This document shows positions 27,934-37,037 of a DNA stretch of 64,000 nucleotides, in pieces. The translations under genes and the position numbers were made by a program. The DNA is from Labilibacter sediminis (GTDB taxonomy: Bacteria; Bacteroidota; Bacteroidia; Bacteroidales; Marinilabiliaceae): positions 1-64,000 of the forward strand of contig NZ_VCHY01000012.1 in assembly GCF_005877885.1 (NCBI RefSeq). The letters run 5' to 3'. Each line of letters opens with the position of its first letter. Position 1 is the stretch's first letter. Under the pieces are notes generated by a model. It saw only the letters and a program-made list of their open reading frames with translations, had not been told where the DNA came from and searched no databases.

Positions 27934-28346
27934 TACATGAGTTTTAGGCAGGCCTCCGTCACAATTAAAACTACCTTTAGACAAAAATATTATATCAATA
28001 TTTCAAAAATGAGTTTGCGGCCAAAACATTTTTTTATCTTGTACCGTGCAATTACTGAACAAATAAGGATTGAAATACAATTTATCTCCAATCCCAACTT
28101 GTTTAAACTCAATGTTTTGAAAGATATTCTTGATTAAAACACATTCTTAATCTACAACCAATTTGGCAAGTATTAAGAATGAACATTATCAAAGAAGCAA
28201 ATATATTTGAATTATAAGTGTTTTAAAACTTTTAATCTGTTTAATATTAGATACTGATATTTCAATTATTATCGTAAAATATTACAAGCATCTAATATTA
28301 ATTTTAAATCATCGTTTGTTATTTATAACAATAAAGTTAGCTATTA
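27934..28346. other. Divergent intergenic region between porW/sprE-like and sigma-54 activator genes
   Basis: This is 413 AT-rich bases. A promoter-like box for the PorW-type gene is present at 27982-27989. I see no other gene or clear sigma-54 promoter. Confidence 0.55.
27982..27989 (-). promoter_or_regulatory. -7 promoter box of the porW/sprE-like gene
   Basis: On the minus strand TATTTTTG matches TAnnTTTG and lies about 50 bases before the ATG at 27933. No convincing -33 element is visible at the standard spacing. The box lies within the coding part of the longer alternative reading, which argues for the shorter start. Confidence 0.45.
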
Positions 28347-29702
28347 ATGAAAATTCATGTTGTAGAAGACGACCGGGTATTTAATAAACTTATTGAACAT
28401 TCTCTTTCAATAAATCCCGATTTTGATATCGACACCTTTTTCGATGGAGGCTCTTTCTTCAAACAATTACCTGACAACCCGGATGTTGTTACACTCGACC
28501 TTGGATTGCCTGATTATACTGGAGAAGAGATATTAAGGAAGATTAAGAAGTACAATCCCGAAATTGAGGTAATCATTATTTCGGGTCAGGATAGCATAAC
28601 CACAGCTGTTAACCTGTTAAAAGAAGGTGCATACGACTATATTACAAAAGACGAAAACATTAAAGACCGACTTTTAAATAGTGTAAATAACATCCGAAAT
28701 AAGAAAAAGCTTCTTGATGAAATATCCCTACTTAAAAGTGAAATTGCACAAAAATATAATTTTGGGAATGCCATTATTGGCGACAGCCCCGTAATGAAAG
28801 AAGTTTTTGCCCTGGTAGAAAAAGCCGTTAAAGTTCCGAATATCAATGTTTCTATTTATGGAGATACCGGAACAGGAAAAGAGCTGGTTGCCAAAACTAT
28901 TCACTACAACTCCATACGAAAATCAAAACCATTTATCGCTGTTAACATGGGAGCTATTCCCAGGGATTTAATTGAAAGCGAATTATTTGGACACGAAAAA
29001 GGAGCTTTTACAGGTGCCATCTTAACCAAAAAAGGAAAATTTGAGGAAGCTGAAGGAGGCACGATTTTCCTGGATGAAATTGGTGAAATGGACATTAACC
29101 TTCAGGTTAAACTCCTTAGGGTTTTACAGGAAAAGGAAATTACTCGTGTTGGCGGCAATCAGGTGATTAAAGTAAACACCCGTATTATCACCGCAACCAA
29201 TAAAGATTTAATTGAAGAAGTAAAACAAGGGAACTTTAGAGAAGATTTATACTATCGCTTACTGGGGCTACCTATACATCTTCCTCCTTTAAAAGACAGA
29301 CAGAACGACATTGTTACACTGAGTCAGTTTTTCTTAAAAGGCTTTTGCGAAGACAATAAACTTGATCAACTCATCTTTACTTCCCGGGCAAAAAAGAAAC
29401 TGCTGAGTTATGCTTTTCCGGGAAATGTGAGAGAACTAAAAGCCATAGTTGAACTAAGCGCCGTAATGGCCAGCGGACCTCAAATTGACGAGGAAAACAT
29501 CATGCTAAACTCTAATCATTCGGAGCTGGATATTTTAGCAGAAGAAATGACGCTGAAAGAATATACTGAAAGGATAATTCGACACTATCTGCGTCAATAC
29601 GACAGCAATGTACTTAAGGTGGCCAAAAAACTGGATATTGGTAAATCCACTATCTACAATATGATTAAAAAAGATAAGGAGGAAAACAAGATTGAAAATT
29701 AA
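28347..29702 (+). CDS. Sigma-54-dependent response regulator (NtrC family)
   Basis: 451 aa. The receiver domain has E7-D8-D9 and phospho-acceptor D51 (VTLDLGLP). The AAA+ domain has Walker A GDTGTGKE (172-179), the sigma-54 contact loop GAFTGA (219-224) and Walker B GGTIFLDEI. A C-terminal Fis-type helix-turn-helix (about 400-445, NVLKVAKKLDIGKSTIYNMI) follows. Such proteins bind upstream activating sites and open sigma-54 promoters. No kinase gene lies beside it, so it is an orphan regulator here. It converges with the HAD hydrolase gene, 16 bases apart. Confidence 0.95.
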   Translation: MKIHVVEDDRVFNKLIEHSLSINPDFDIDTFFDGGSFFKQLPDNPDVVTLDLGLPDYTGEEILRKIKKYNPEIEVIIISGQDSITTAVNLLKEGAYDYITKDENIKDRLLNSVNNIRNKKKLLDEISLLKSEIAQKYNFGNAIIGDSPVMKEVFALVEKAVKVPNINVSIYGDTGTGKELVAKTIHYNSIRKSKPFIAVNMGAIPRDLIESELFGHEKGAFTGAILTKKGKFEEAEGGTIFLDEIGEMDINLQVKLLRVLQEKEITRVGGNQVIKVNTRIITATNKDLIEEVKQGNFREDLYYRLLGLPIHLPPLKDRQNDIVTLSQFFLKGFCEDNKLDQLIFTSRAKKKLLSYAFPGNVRELKAIVELSAVMASGPQIDEENIMLNSNHSELDILAEEMTLKEYTERIIRHYLRQYDSNVLKVAKKLDIGKSTIYNMIKKDKEENKIEN

Positions 29703-29718
29703 ACGGGAAACCTGTTTG

Positions 29719-30414
29719 TTATAAATCCATTGCTTCAATTAAATCTGACACTTTCTCAATCTCTGCAAATCCTGCAGGATTGCCCTCTAACTCAGCCTCC
29801 TCATGAATCCATGTGGTATGAAAGGGGACATGAACTGCAGAAGCTCCAATATTTAGTACCGGTAAAACATCAGACTTTAAAGAATTTCCAATCATCAAAA
29901 ACTCATCCGGTGTGATATCAAGGTGAGCCAATAGCTTTAAATAGTTGGCCTCTTTTTTATCACTCATCACCTCAATATGATGAAAGTATTTTTCGATGTT
30001 TGATCGATAAAGTTTTCGTTCCTGATCAAGTAAGTCACCTTTTGTAGCCACTACCAGTTTATAACCTTTACCTTGAAGTGCTTTTAAAACCTCTTCGATT
30101 CCATCCAGCAAAACAACAGGCTTATTTAGTAATTCCTTTCCCAATTCAATTATCTTAGAAATAACAGCTTCCGGCAGACTACCATTGGTTACACTTATCC
30201 CTGTTTCGATCATTGAAAGAATAAATCCTTTAACCCCATAACCATACAGCTCAATATTACGAATCTCAATTTCTAACAACTTATTGGTAATGGTTTCTGC
30301 ATCACCATAAGCTGCCAGCAACTCACTAAAATGCGCTTCTGTTTCACGAAAATAAGATTCATTTACCCATAGCGTATCATCAGCATCAAAGGCTACGTAT
30401 TTAAACTTCATCAT
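29719..30414 (-). CDS. HAD-superfamily hydrolase
   Basis: 231 aa. The N-terminal motif FDADDTLW (DxDxT family) is motif I, and VVATKGD is the motif II region. MIGNSLKSDVLP (about 165-180) carries the motif III/IV acidic residues. This fits a small-molecule phosphatase with a cap between motif I and II. The substrate cannot be predicted. Two adjacent ATG codons (30414 and 30411) are possible starts. It follows the NifU-like and Mrp genes but is separated from them by a hairpin. Confidence 0.85.
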   Translation of the reverse strand: MMKFKYVAFDADDTLWVNESYFRETEAHFSELLAAYGDAETITNKLLEIEIRNIELYGYGVKGFILSMIETGISVTNGSLPEAVISKIIELGKELLNKPVVLLDGIEEVLKALQGKGYKLVVATKGDLLDQERKLYRSNIEKYFHHIEVMSDKKEANYLKLLAHLDITPDEFLMIGNSLKSDVLPVLNIGASAVHVPFHTTWIHEEAELEGNPAGFAEIEKVSDLIEAMDL

Positions 30415-30434
30415 GCTTTTATGTCATAAAACAA

Positions 30435-30463
30435 CAAAGCCGACCATATAAAAGTCGGCTTTG
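30435..30463 (-). terminator. Probable terminator after the NifU-like gene
   Basis: CAAAGCCGAC and GTCGGCTTTG form a perfect 10-base stem, 33 bases past the NifU-like stop codon. A T-rich but interrupted tail follows on the minus strand. It may also work for the other strand. Confidence 0.65.
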
Positions 30464-30495
30464 TATATATCATTCAAAAACGATTTTACTCACAA

Positions 30496-30735
30496 TTAAT
30501 TGTTATTTACAGCAACTACCTCTTTTACTTCAGGCACTGCTTTTTTAATCACCTGCTCAACACCATTTTTCATGGTTTGATAGCTCATTGGACAGTCAAC
30601 ACATGCTCCTAATAATTTTACTTTAACAACTAACTCGTCAGATACTTCCACCAAAGAAATATCTCCCCCATCAGCCTTTAGGTATGGTCTTATACCCTCA
30701 AGTGCTTCTTCTATAATTTTAAAGTGATTATCCAT
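30496..30735 (-). CDS. NifU C-terminal-domain (Nfu-type) iron-sulfur scaffold protein
   Basis: 79 aa. The hallmark is GACVDCPMS with CxxC at residues 34-37, preceded by the family pattern IRPYLKADGGDISLVEV. Nfu proteins carry or deliver [4Fe-4S] clusters to target enzymes. Mrp/ApbC starts upstream and ends two bases before this gene, so the two iron-sulfur factors are co-transcribed and probably cooperate. Confidence 0.93.
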   Translation of the reverse strand: MDNHFKIIEEALEGIRPYLKADGGDISLVEVSDELVVKVKLLGACVDCPMSYQTMKNGVEQVIKKAVPEVKEVVAVNNN

Positions 30736-30737
30736 TA

Positions 30738-31847
30738 TTAACGCGTTTTAATTTCAACTATTTCTGTTGGAGGAAGATTATCATTACGTACCTCCAAGGC
30801 TTTCACAACTTCTTTTGACAAATCAGCAAACGCCTGGCCGGTAACTGTATCTTCATTTAAAGCAGCAGGCTCTCCCTGATCACCAGCTTCTCTAATACTT
30901 TGCACAATTGGAATTTGTCCTAACAAAGGAACCTCAAGTTCATCAGCAAGTTTTTTCCCGCCTTCTTTACCAAAAATATAGTACTTATTATCTGGCAATT
31001 CAGCAGGAGTAAACCAAGCCATATTTTCGATTAAACCTAAAATAGGTACATTAATGTTTTTGCTTTTAAACATGCTAACACCTTTTATGGCATCAGCTAA
31101 AGCCACATCTTGCGGTGTAGTTACAATAACAGCTCCTGTAATAGAGAGCGTTTGTACCAAAGTAAGATGAATATCGCTGGTTCCTGGCGGTAAATCAATT
31201 AAAAGATAATCCAACTCCCCCCATTTACCTTCGGTAATTAACTGCTTCAATGCATTTGTAGCCATGGCTCCTCGCCATATAGTAGCATCCTGAGGATTAA
31301 CAAAATACCCTATGGAAAGCATCTTCACACCATATTTCTCTACCGGAATTATTCGATCTTTGCCATCTATCTTATCCAAAAGAGGTCGTGCGTCTTCTGT
31401 TTTAAACATTTTAGGCACTGATGGTCCAAAAATATCCGCATCTAACAAACCAACCGAATATCCGGCTTTTGCCAGAGAAACCGCTAAGTTTGAAGTTACT
31501 GTAGATTTACCAACACCTCCTTTTCCGGAAGCTACTGCTATAATATTTTTGACATCGGAAAGTGGTTTAACAGGTTCTATCTTAGCGCGAGGCTTTACTT
31601 TTATATAGATATTCCCTTCTATTTCGGCCTCTTCACCAGCATAAGTTTTCACTGCCTGAACACATGCTTTTTTTAATGAAGGTATCATTGGGTCGTTTGC
31701 CCTATCAAAAAGAAGACTAAAGCTTATACGATTACCATCAATTTTAATATCGTCTTCTACCATTTCCAGTGAAACAATATCATTCCCTTTTCCCGGGTGA
31801 CGCACATGCTTAAGCGCATCCAAAATTAATTGAGGATAGAAACTCAT
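30738..31847 (-). CDS. Mrp/ApbC-family iron-sulfur cluster carrier ATPase
   Basis: 369 aa from the ATG at 31847. Twelve extra residues from the codon at 31883 look non-homologous, while MSFYPQLILDALKHVRHPGK matches the usual DUF59 start. The DUF59-type N-terminus (about 1-80) is followed by the deviant Walker A AVASGKGGVGKSTV and Walker B-type LLIDLPPGTSD. Mrp/NBP35 ATPases bind and transfer iron-sulfur clusters. The two-base gap to the NifU-like gene supports an operon for cluster assembly. Confidence 0.95.
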   Translation of the reverse strand: MSFYPQLILDALKHVRHPGKGNDIVSLEMVEDDIKIDGNRISFSLLFDRANDPMIPSLKKACVQAVKTYAGEEAEIEGNIYIKVKPRAKIEPVKPLSDVKNIIAVASGKGGVGKSTVTSNLAVSLAKAGYSVGLLDADIFGPSVPKMFKTEDARPLLDKIDGKDRIIPVEKYGVKMLSIGYFVNPQDATIWRGAMATNALKQLITEGKWGELDYLLIDLPPGTSDIHLTLVQTLSITGAVIVTTPQDVALADAIKGVSMFKSKNINVPILGLIENMAWFTPAELPDNKYYIFGKEGGKKLADELEVPLLGQIPIVQSIREAGDQGEPAALNEDTVTGQAFADLSKEVVKALEVRNDNLPPTEIVEIKTR

Positions 31848-31978
31848 CTTATGCTTATTTAATTTTATTAAAAATAAACACAAATATACAACAGATCATG
31901 AGAAAATATACAAATCTGAAAATATTTCTTTTATAGAAACAAGATGGGCAGCAACTAAATGAGCAATTTAACTATAGA

Positions 31979-32317
31979 TTACTCGAAATAATTATCCAAT
32001 TCAGAGGGATCCCAGAAAAGCCTTTTAAAATCCTGAACCTGATCATCAATAACAGATATACCTTCGCTTTCCAGTAGTTCCTTCATTACTTTTTCACCCT
32101 GAAATGCCTTTTTACCTGTTAATAAACCATTACGGTTTAAAACACGATGAGCGGGCACATATTCTTTTTGAGTACTACATTTATTTAAAGCCCAGCCAAC
32201 CATTCTACTCGATTTTGCCGAACCTAAATATTTGGCAATGGCTCCATATGATGTTACTCTTCCATAAGGAACCTTACGAACAACCTGATATACTTGATGA
32301 AAAAAATCAGCATCCAT
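31979..32317 (-). CDS. Alkyltransferase-like protein (MGMT family without active-site Cys)
   Basis: 112 aa. The DNA-binding pattern of O6-methylguanine methyltransferases is intact (VPYGRVTSYGAIAKYLG and SSRMVGWALNK). The active-site PCHRV motif reads PAHRV (VPAHRVLNRNG), so the nucleophilic Cys has become Ala. Such alkyltransferase-like proteins bind O6-alkylguanine without repairing it and hand it to nucleotide excision repair. That role is known from other ATL proteins, most of which have Trp rather than Ala at this site. The gene is about 130 bases from Mrp, with no visible functional link. Confidence 0.9.
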   Translation of the reverse strand: MDADFFHQVYQVVRKVPYGRVTSYGAIAKYLGSAKSSRMVGWALNKCSTQKEYVPAHRVLNRNGLLTGKKAFQGEKVMKELLESEGISVIDDQVQDFKRLFWDPSELDNYFE

Positions 32318-32387
32318 TTAAACCAGACCTTATAACGAAAAATCAATGAAAGTTTATCAATGTACTAAAGAATATCCTTAGTCATTC

Positions 32388-33146
32388 CTACCTCTTTGTT
32401 TCCTCCGGCATTTTTGAACCACGATTATAGCTTCGGTACGAATCGAATTCAATTTCTATTTCAGGCTCTATTAATTTAATTTCCTCCGGAACAGAAAACC
32501 TTAAATACTTAATAGGAATGCCTTGTTCGTAAAACTGTGATTCGTAAAATGTTTGTATTGACAGCACTTTATCTACAATATCACTTTTATAAAGATCAGT
32601 AGTATTTATTTCTTCAGGAAGCTTGTTTTCTTTAACAACAGCATCAGTATAAGTATACAAAAAGTTACTGTCTGTTTTAAGATGAATTAATCCATTTGGC
32701 TTAAGTATCTCTCTATAAAAGTCAAGAAATCTTGTGGATGTTAAACGCTTTCTTGTTTTCTTCATTTGCGGATCCGGGAAAGTAATCCAGATTTCATCTA
32801 TTTCATTTTGAGCAAAAAAGGAAGTAATTAGTTCTATTTTAGCTCTGATAAAGGCCACATTAGTCATTTCTTTATTAAGCGCCTGTGTAGCTCCGGTATA
32901 TATTCGTGCCCCTTTAATATCAATACCTATAAAATTTTTATCGGGATACAACTCACCTAAACCAACTGTATACTCACCTTTACCACAACCTAACTCCAGA
33001 ACCAATGGGTTATCATTTTTAAAAAACTCTTTTTTCCATTGTCCTTTCAAATGAAAATCTTCTCTATTGGGCTCATCAAAAGACGCCTGAAAAACATGAT
33101 GATAAGTCTCTAACTTAGCAAACTTAAATAATTTATTCTTTCCCAC
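32388..33146 (-). CDS. trmB: tRNA (guanine-N7)-methyltransferase TrmB
   Basis: 252 aa. The SAM motif is LVLELGCGKGEYTVGLG (about 48-64). The IGIDIKGARI strand and the ITFPDPQMKKTRKRLTSTRF motif (about 120-140) are diagnostic for TrmB, which makes m7G46 in tRNA. The start codon appears to be GTG at 33146. An upstream ATG is not available, and MGKNKLFKF matches the family's start. Confidence 0.94.
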   Translation of the reverse strand: MGKNKLFKFAKLETYHHVFQASFDEPNREDFHLKGQWKKEFFKNDNPLVLELGCGKGEYTVGLGELYPDKNFIGIDIKGARIYTGATQALNKEMTNVAFIRAKIELITSFFAQNEIDEIWITFPDPQMKKTRKRLTSTRFLDFYREILKPNGLIHLKTDSNFLYTYTDAVVKENKLPEEINTTDLYKSDIVDKVLSIQTFYESQFYEQGIPIKYLRFSVPEEIKLIEPEIEIEFDSYRSYNRGSKMPEETKR

Positions 33147-33153
33147 TATTCAA

Positions 33154-33202
33154 TTATCAATTATCAATTATCAGTTATCAGTTATCAATTAACAGTTATC
33201 AG
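33154..33202. repeat. Seven tandem heptamers between trmB and gldH
   Basis: Seven consecutive seven-base units of the type TTATCA(A/G) occupy 33154-33202. One unit, at 33089-33095 of the same numbering pattern (33189-33195), reads TTAACAG. The reverse form CTGATAACAG at 33242-33251 could pair with the array and make a long hairpin. A related unit occurs at 14079-14120. Confidence 0.85.
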
Positions 33203-33257
33203 GATGACTACTAATAATTACTGTTTACTGATCAATGTTAACTGATAACAGGATTAT

Positions 33258-33734
33258 TTATTTCACTTCTATTATTTTAATTCCTACTTTTTCAATCCCT
33301 GTAAGTACAGTATCTCTCATACCCTGAACAAGATAATAAGTATATAATCCGCTTTGTGGAAAACGGATATTTATTTTATAGGGATGTAAGCTTTTATGAT
33401 TTTTACTAAAGGCACCCTGTCCTACCCAATTGCCAAACTCATCGGCTAATATGCATTCCAAAGTATCTCTTTGCACATTTCCGGAAGGAGATACAGCATC
33501 AAGAAATAGCCAAATATTACTATAAGCGTAATATTCATTGTTTTCAACCTCAACCAATACATGGCATGCTTTATTTAACTCCGAAATCTCACTTTTAAAA
33601 ACAGCTACTGTATCTTTATGCCATCCGTTTGCCGGCACCTCCACCGAGCTGTAATACCATTCGTTTGGACCGCATGATAAAAGGGCAAAAACAAAGATTA
33701 GTGCATAAAACCAATTACTTTTTATTCTTATCAT
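33258..33734 (-). CDS. gldH: Gliding motility lipoprotein GldH
   Basis: 158 aa from the ATG at 33734. The signal is MIRIKSNWFYALIFVFALLS and the lipobox Cys comes next, followed by GPNEWYYSSVEVPANGW, the typical GldH mature start. Later stretches such as ADEFGNWVGQGAF and PQSGLYTYYLVQGMRD also fit the family. GldH is a periplasmic-facing lipoprotein required for gliding in Flavobacterium, and homologues occur in non-gliding T9SS species. A longer reading from 33884 begins with TTG inside the upstream gene and was rejected. It overlaps the ricT-like gene by 20 bases, so the two are likely coupled. Confidence 0.88.
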   Translation of the reverse strand: MIRIKSNWFYALIFVFALLSCGPNEWYYSSVEVPANGWHKDTVAVFKSEISELNKACHVLVEVENNEYYAYSNIWLFLDAVSPSGNVQRDTLECILADEFGNWVGQGAFSKNHKSLHPYKINIRFPQSGLYTYYLVQGMRDTVLTGIEKVGIKIIEVK

Positions 33735-34845
33735 TTCTAGGTGGTTTTCTTCTGCGCTTTCTTTTATTTCTGTTGTTACTGCTACTTTTTTTAGGATCAT
33801 CAAAACGAGATATACTATCCTCGCCAACAACATTTTGATAATCCAGCGATTTAAGATCTCGTTTAGTCGCGATTTTTTCATCAACCAATTGAGGCACTTT
33901 TTTACCCCTGCGATTAATACGAATCACTTCTTTTACTCTATCCACTGAAACTTCCGTGATATTAGCCGGTATATGCTTATCTGTTGAATACCACATCTTT
34001 CTCTTAAAAATATCGGTTTTAAAGTGATAGAATGTATTATCCTGTGTTTCCAGAGCTATTTCTGTTCTTGGGAAATCGCGCTGAGCATCAATATATGCAT
34101 CAAGCTCAAAATTTAAACAGCACTTTAACTTACCACACTGTCCGGCAAGCTTTTGTGGATTAAGTGAGATTTCCTGATATCGGGCTGCATTAGTAGTTAC
34201 GGATACAAAATTGGTAATCCATGATGAACAACATAATTCGCGACCACAAGGGCCAATCCCTCCAATTCTTCCAGCTTCCTGTCGTGCCCCAATTTGACGC
34301 ATCTCAATACGTACTTTAAAGCGATCGGCTAAAACTTTAATCAGCTGCCTAAAATCAACACGCTCATCAGCAATATAGTAGAATATGGCTTTAGTTCTAT
34401 CACCCTGATATTCTACATCACCAATTTTCATATTTAAGTTTAGATCAGCCGACATCTTACGGCTTTCGATCATGGTTTGGTGCTCCAGACTTTTAGCCTC
34501 TTCCCATTTCTCATAATCAACAGGTTTTGCATGTCTGTACACACGTTTAAATTCAAAATCCCTAATTGAAAGGCGGTTCTTTTTCATCTGCAAAACGGCA
34601 ATTTCACCAACGCAGGATACAGTACCTATATCGTGACCGGGAGAAGCCTCTACCGCAACAACATCACCTTTCTTTAACCGTAAATTGTTACTATTCTTAA
34701 AATAACTTTTACGGGTATTTTTAAATTGTATCTCTACTATATCTGAAACATTGCAACTTTCAGGCAAATCGGATAACCAGTCGAAAACATCAAGTTTTCC
34801 ACACCTGTCAGAGCAACTGCTACACTTAGACTGTACATCTTCCAT
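33715..34845 (-). CDS. PSP1/RicT-type regulatory complex protein
   Basis: 376 aa. The PSP1 C-terminal domain is clear (ADERVDFRQLIKVLADRFKV and RIEMRQIGARQEAGRIGGIG). A cysteine cluster, CGRELCCSSWI, CGKLKCCLNFE and an N-terminal CSSCSDRC, matches the iron-sulfur Cys pattern of RicT/YaaT. The last 30 residues are very basic (NKRKRRRKPPRNDKNKK). RicT of Bacillus acts with RicA and RicF in RNase Y-dependent mRNA processing, but the function in Bacteroidota is unproven. It lies between holB and gldH, a linkage I recall from other members of the phylum. Confidence 0.88.
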   Translation of the reverse strand: MEDVQSKCSSCSDRCGKLDVFDWLSDLPESCNVSDIVEIQFKNTRKSYFKNSNNLRLKKGDVVAVEASPGHDIGTVSCVGEIAVLQMKKNRLSIRDFEFKRVYRHAKPVDYEKWEEAKSLEHQTMIESRKMSADLNLNMKIGDVEYQGDRTKAIFYYIADERVDFRQLIKVLADRFKVRIEMRQIGARQEAGRIGGIGPCGRELCCSSWITNFVSVTTNAARYQEISLNPQKLAGQCGKLKCCLNFELDAYIDAQRDFPRTEIALETQDNTFYHFKTDIFKRKMWYSTDKHIPANITEVSVDRVKEVIRINRRGKKVPQLVDEKIATKRDLKSLDYQNVVGEDSISRFDDPKKSSSNNRNKRKRRRKPPRNDKNKK

Positions 34846-34959
34846 TTTTAACTTTTTATAAGGCCGGAGCCTGAATATATATTATTTTTCTGCAAAAGAA
34901 TAATTCCCGGGATATAAATCCTTACATGTTATTCTATTGCATATTTGTTTGCACCCTTG

Positions 34960-36096
34960 CTAATTACCTTCTTTAATAGAGATAATCAACTTTAATCCAA
35001 GGTCGAACAAGATGACTTTACTATTCCCGTTTTGACCAATATGAGAATCTGCCAATGCAAAGTCTTCGGTAATCATCATCGCATTATTATCATTAATAAA
35101 TGGCGAAAACTTAGTTGACCAATTGTGTTGCTCAGGCGTGAGATAAACAATATCAGGTTGCTTAAAGTTCATGATATAATTCTCACGAATCATCTTGATG
35201 GCGTAATTTAAAAAATTACGTTGCATTTCCCTCGGCTGCCGACTCATTTCTTCAACCCATTTTAACAAATCACCAACTTTACGTGCGTAGCTATGCCTCA
35301 TCATTTGAACAAACTGCTCAAAAAAGAACTTGTTTTCCTCACTCATCTGAACCTGATCTTCTCCGGCTATGAGGTTTCCGTTGGCTACTTTTGCGGCTCC
35401 TGTCACCTCCGACAAGGATTTATCAAACTTTTCACTTAGGTGATTCGCTATAACATCCTGTGGAAGAGCAGGTATTTTTAACTGTTGCGTTCTGGATAAT
35501 ATGGTTGAAATCATCTCATCAGGCTTGTTAGAAACCAAAATAAACACTGTTTTTTGAGATGGTTCTTCCAATATTTTCAGGAGTTTGTTAGATGTGGATT
35601 CATTCATCTTTTCCGGCATCCAGATAATCATTACTTTATACTTCCCTTCAAAAGTTTTCAGGCTTAGCTTTTTGATGATTTCAGAACTCTCCGATGTAAA
35701 TATAGCACCTTGCTTATTTTCGCCTTCTTTTCGAATTTGGTTCAGCCAGGTTGTTAAACTAAAATATGGTGATTCATTTACCAGCTCCCTCCATTCGGTG
35801 ATAAAATTATCACTCACCGGACTGCTTGTTGAATTGCCTTTTATTACAGGAAACACAAAGTGCAGATCTGGATGAACCAATTTGGCATACTTCTTACATG
35901 ACGAACACTCACCACATGAATCTGTATCCGAAGGATTTAAACAGTTTAAATACTGTGCAAAAGATATTGCCATGGCTAATTTTCCATTTCCTTCAGGTCC
36001 CGAAAAAAGCAGAGAATGACTCACTCTTTTTTCCTTTACCATACGAATTAACCGATGCTTAATATCTTCCTGACCAACAACCTGTTTAAATAGCAT
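34960..36096 (-). CDS. holB: DNA polymerase III subunit delta'
   Basis: 378 aa. The N-terminal AAA+ domain has Walker A-like FSGPEGNGKLAMA, the zinc module CGECSSCKK and the sensor region KVMIIWMPEKMNESTSNKLLKILEEP. Delta' is part of the clamp loader that loads the sliding clamp. Lysine in the P-loop is retained, although delta' is often non-catalytic. The C-terminal third is divergent, as usual. Confidence 0.9.
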   Translation of the reverse strand: MLFKQVVGQEDIKHRLIRMVKEKRVSHSLLFSGPEGNGKLAMAISFAQYLNCLNPSDTDSCGECSSCKKYAKLVHPDLHFVFPVIKGNSTSSPVSDNFITEWRELVNESPYFSLTTWLNQIRKEGENKQGAIFTSESSEIIKKLSLKTFEGKYKVMIIWMPEKMNESTSNKLLKILEEPSQKTVFILVSNKPDEMISTILSRTQQLKIPALPQDVIANHLSEKFDKSLSEVTGAAKVANGNLIAGEDQVQMSEENKFFFEQFVQMMRHSYARKVGDLLKWVEEMSRQPREMQRNFLNYAIKMIRENYIMNFKQPDIVYLTPEQHNWSTKFSPFINDNNAMMITEDFALADSHIGQNGNSKVILFDLGLKLIISIKEGN

Positions 36097-36212
36097 TTAC
36101 AATCCACGTTAATTTACAATCTGCCAAAGATAGTAAAATCGGGATAGATTTTACATTAAACAATATGAGGCTGACCAAAAATTAAAATCTAACTGCTCTT
36201 AAATATTTAAAG

Positions 36213-36220
36213 TACCTTTG
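36213..36220 (+). promoter_or_regulatory. -7 promoter box of the radical SAM/glycosyltransferase pair
   Basis: TACCTTTG matches TAnnTTTG and lies 36 bases before the ATG at 36256. The position favours that ATG over a TTG at 36241. Confidence 0.5.
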
Positions 36221-36255
36221 CGAAGAACTATATATTAATATTGCAATTAAAAAAA

Positions 36256-37035
36256 ATGGCAACATTTCTATTCGAAGATATCATTTTTGGACCAGTAAAA
36301 AGTCGCAGACTTGGCGTCTCACTTGGAATAAACCTTTTACCTGTTAATAAAAAGATTTGCACATTCGACTGCATTTATTGCGAATGTGGATTTAACGATG
36401 AAAACAAAGGCATCAAAACAGTAATGCCCAAAGCTGAAACTGTTTTATCAGAGCTGAAAAAGGTTTTTATTGACATGACCAATAAAAACACTGCTCCGGA
36501 TGTAATTACTTATGCAGGTAATGGAGAACCCACCATACACCCCGATTTTGAGTTAATTATTGACGGCACCATTCAGTTACGAAACCAATATTTTCCCAAA
36601 GCCCGAATTGCCGTTTTATCTAACGGAACACTTATTCATAAACCATCTGTATTTAATGCTTTAAATAAAATTGATGATAATATATTGAAATTAGATTCCG
36701 GGTTAGAAAAAAGCATTCAGATTTTAGACCAGCCGGCAGGTAACTTTACGCTAGATATGCTCGTGGATGGACTACTTAAGTTTAAAGGCAATTTAATAAT
36801 TCAAACCATGTTTGTAAAAGGCACTTACAACAACATTAATGTTGACAATACTACTGATGAAGATATTTCGACATGGCTTGAATTAATTAAAAAAATAGCT
36901 CCAAAGATGGTAATGATTTACACTATTGAGCGCGACACTCCTGTAGATAGATTAGAAAAAGTAGCTCTTGAAGATCTTCAGAGCATTGCAGCCAAAGTGG
37001 AAGATTTAGGTATATCTACTCAGGTTTCAGGTTAA
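36256..37035 (+). CDS. Radical SAM protein
   Basis: 259 aa from the ATG at 36256. A TTG 15 bases upstream would add five residues. The family start MATFLFEDIIFGPVKSRRLG is followed by CTFDCIYCECG, the radical SAM cluster motif with CxxxCxxC spacing (C35, C39 and C42 in this numbering). TYAGNGEPTIHPDFE and RIAVLSNGT are standard SAM-binding motifs. It resembles the COG0731-like radical SAM group, but the substrate is not known. It is followed after two bases by a glycosyltransferase gene with a TTG start. Confidence 0.85.
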   Translation: MATFLFEDIIFGPVKSRRLGVSLGINLLPVNKKICTFDCIYCECGFNDENKGIKTVMPKAETVLSELKKVFIDMTNKNTAPDVITYAGNGEPTIHPDFELIIDGTIQLRNQYFPKARIAVLSNGTLIHKPSVFNALNKIDDNILKLDSGLEKSIQILDQPAGNFTLDMLVDGLLKFKGNLIIQTMFVKGTYNNINVDNTTDEDISTWLELIKKIAPKMVMIYTIERDTPVDRLEKVALEDLQSIAAKVEDLGISTQVSG

Positions 37036-37037
37036 TT

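Noticed and set aside
33735-33884. Longer N-terminus for gldH starting at TTG 33884
   Set aside because: It would lie wholly inside the ricT-like gene, and the lipoprotein signal begins at the ATG at 33734.
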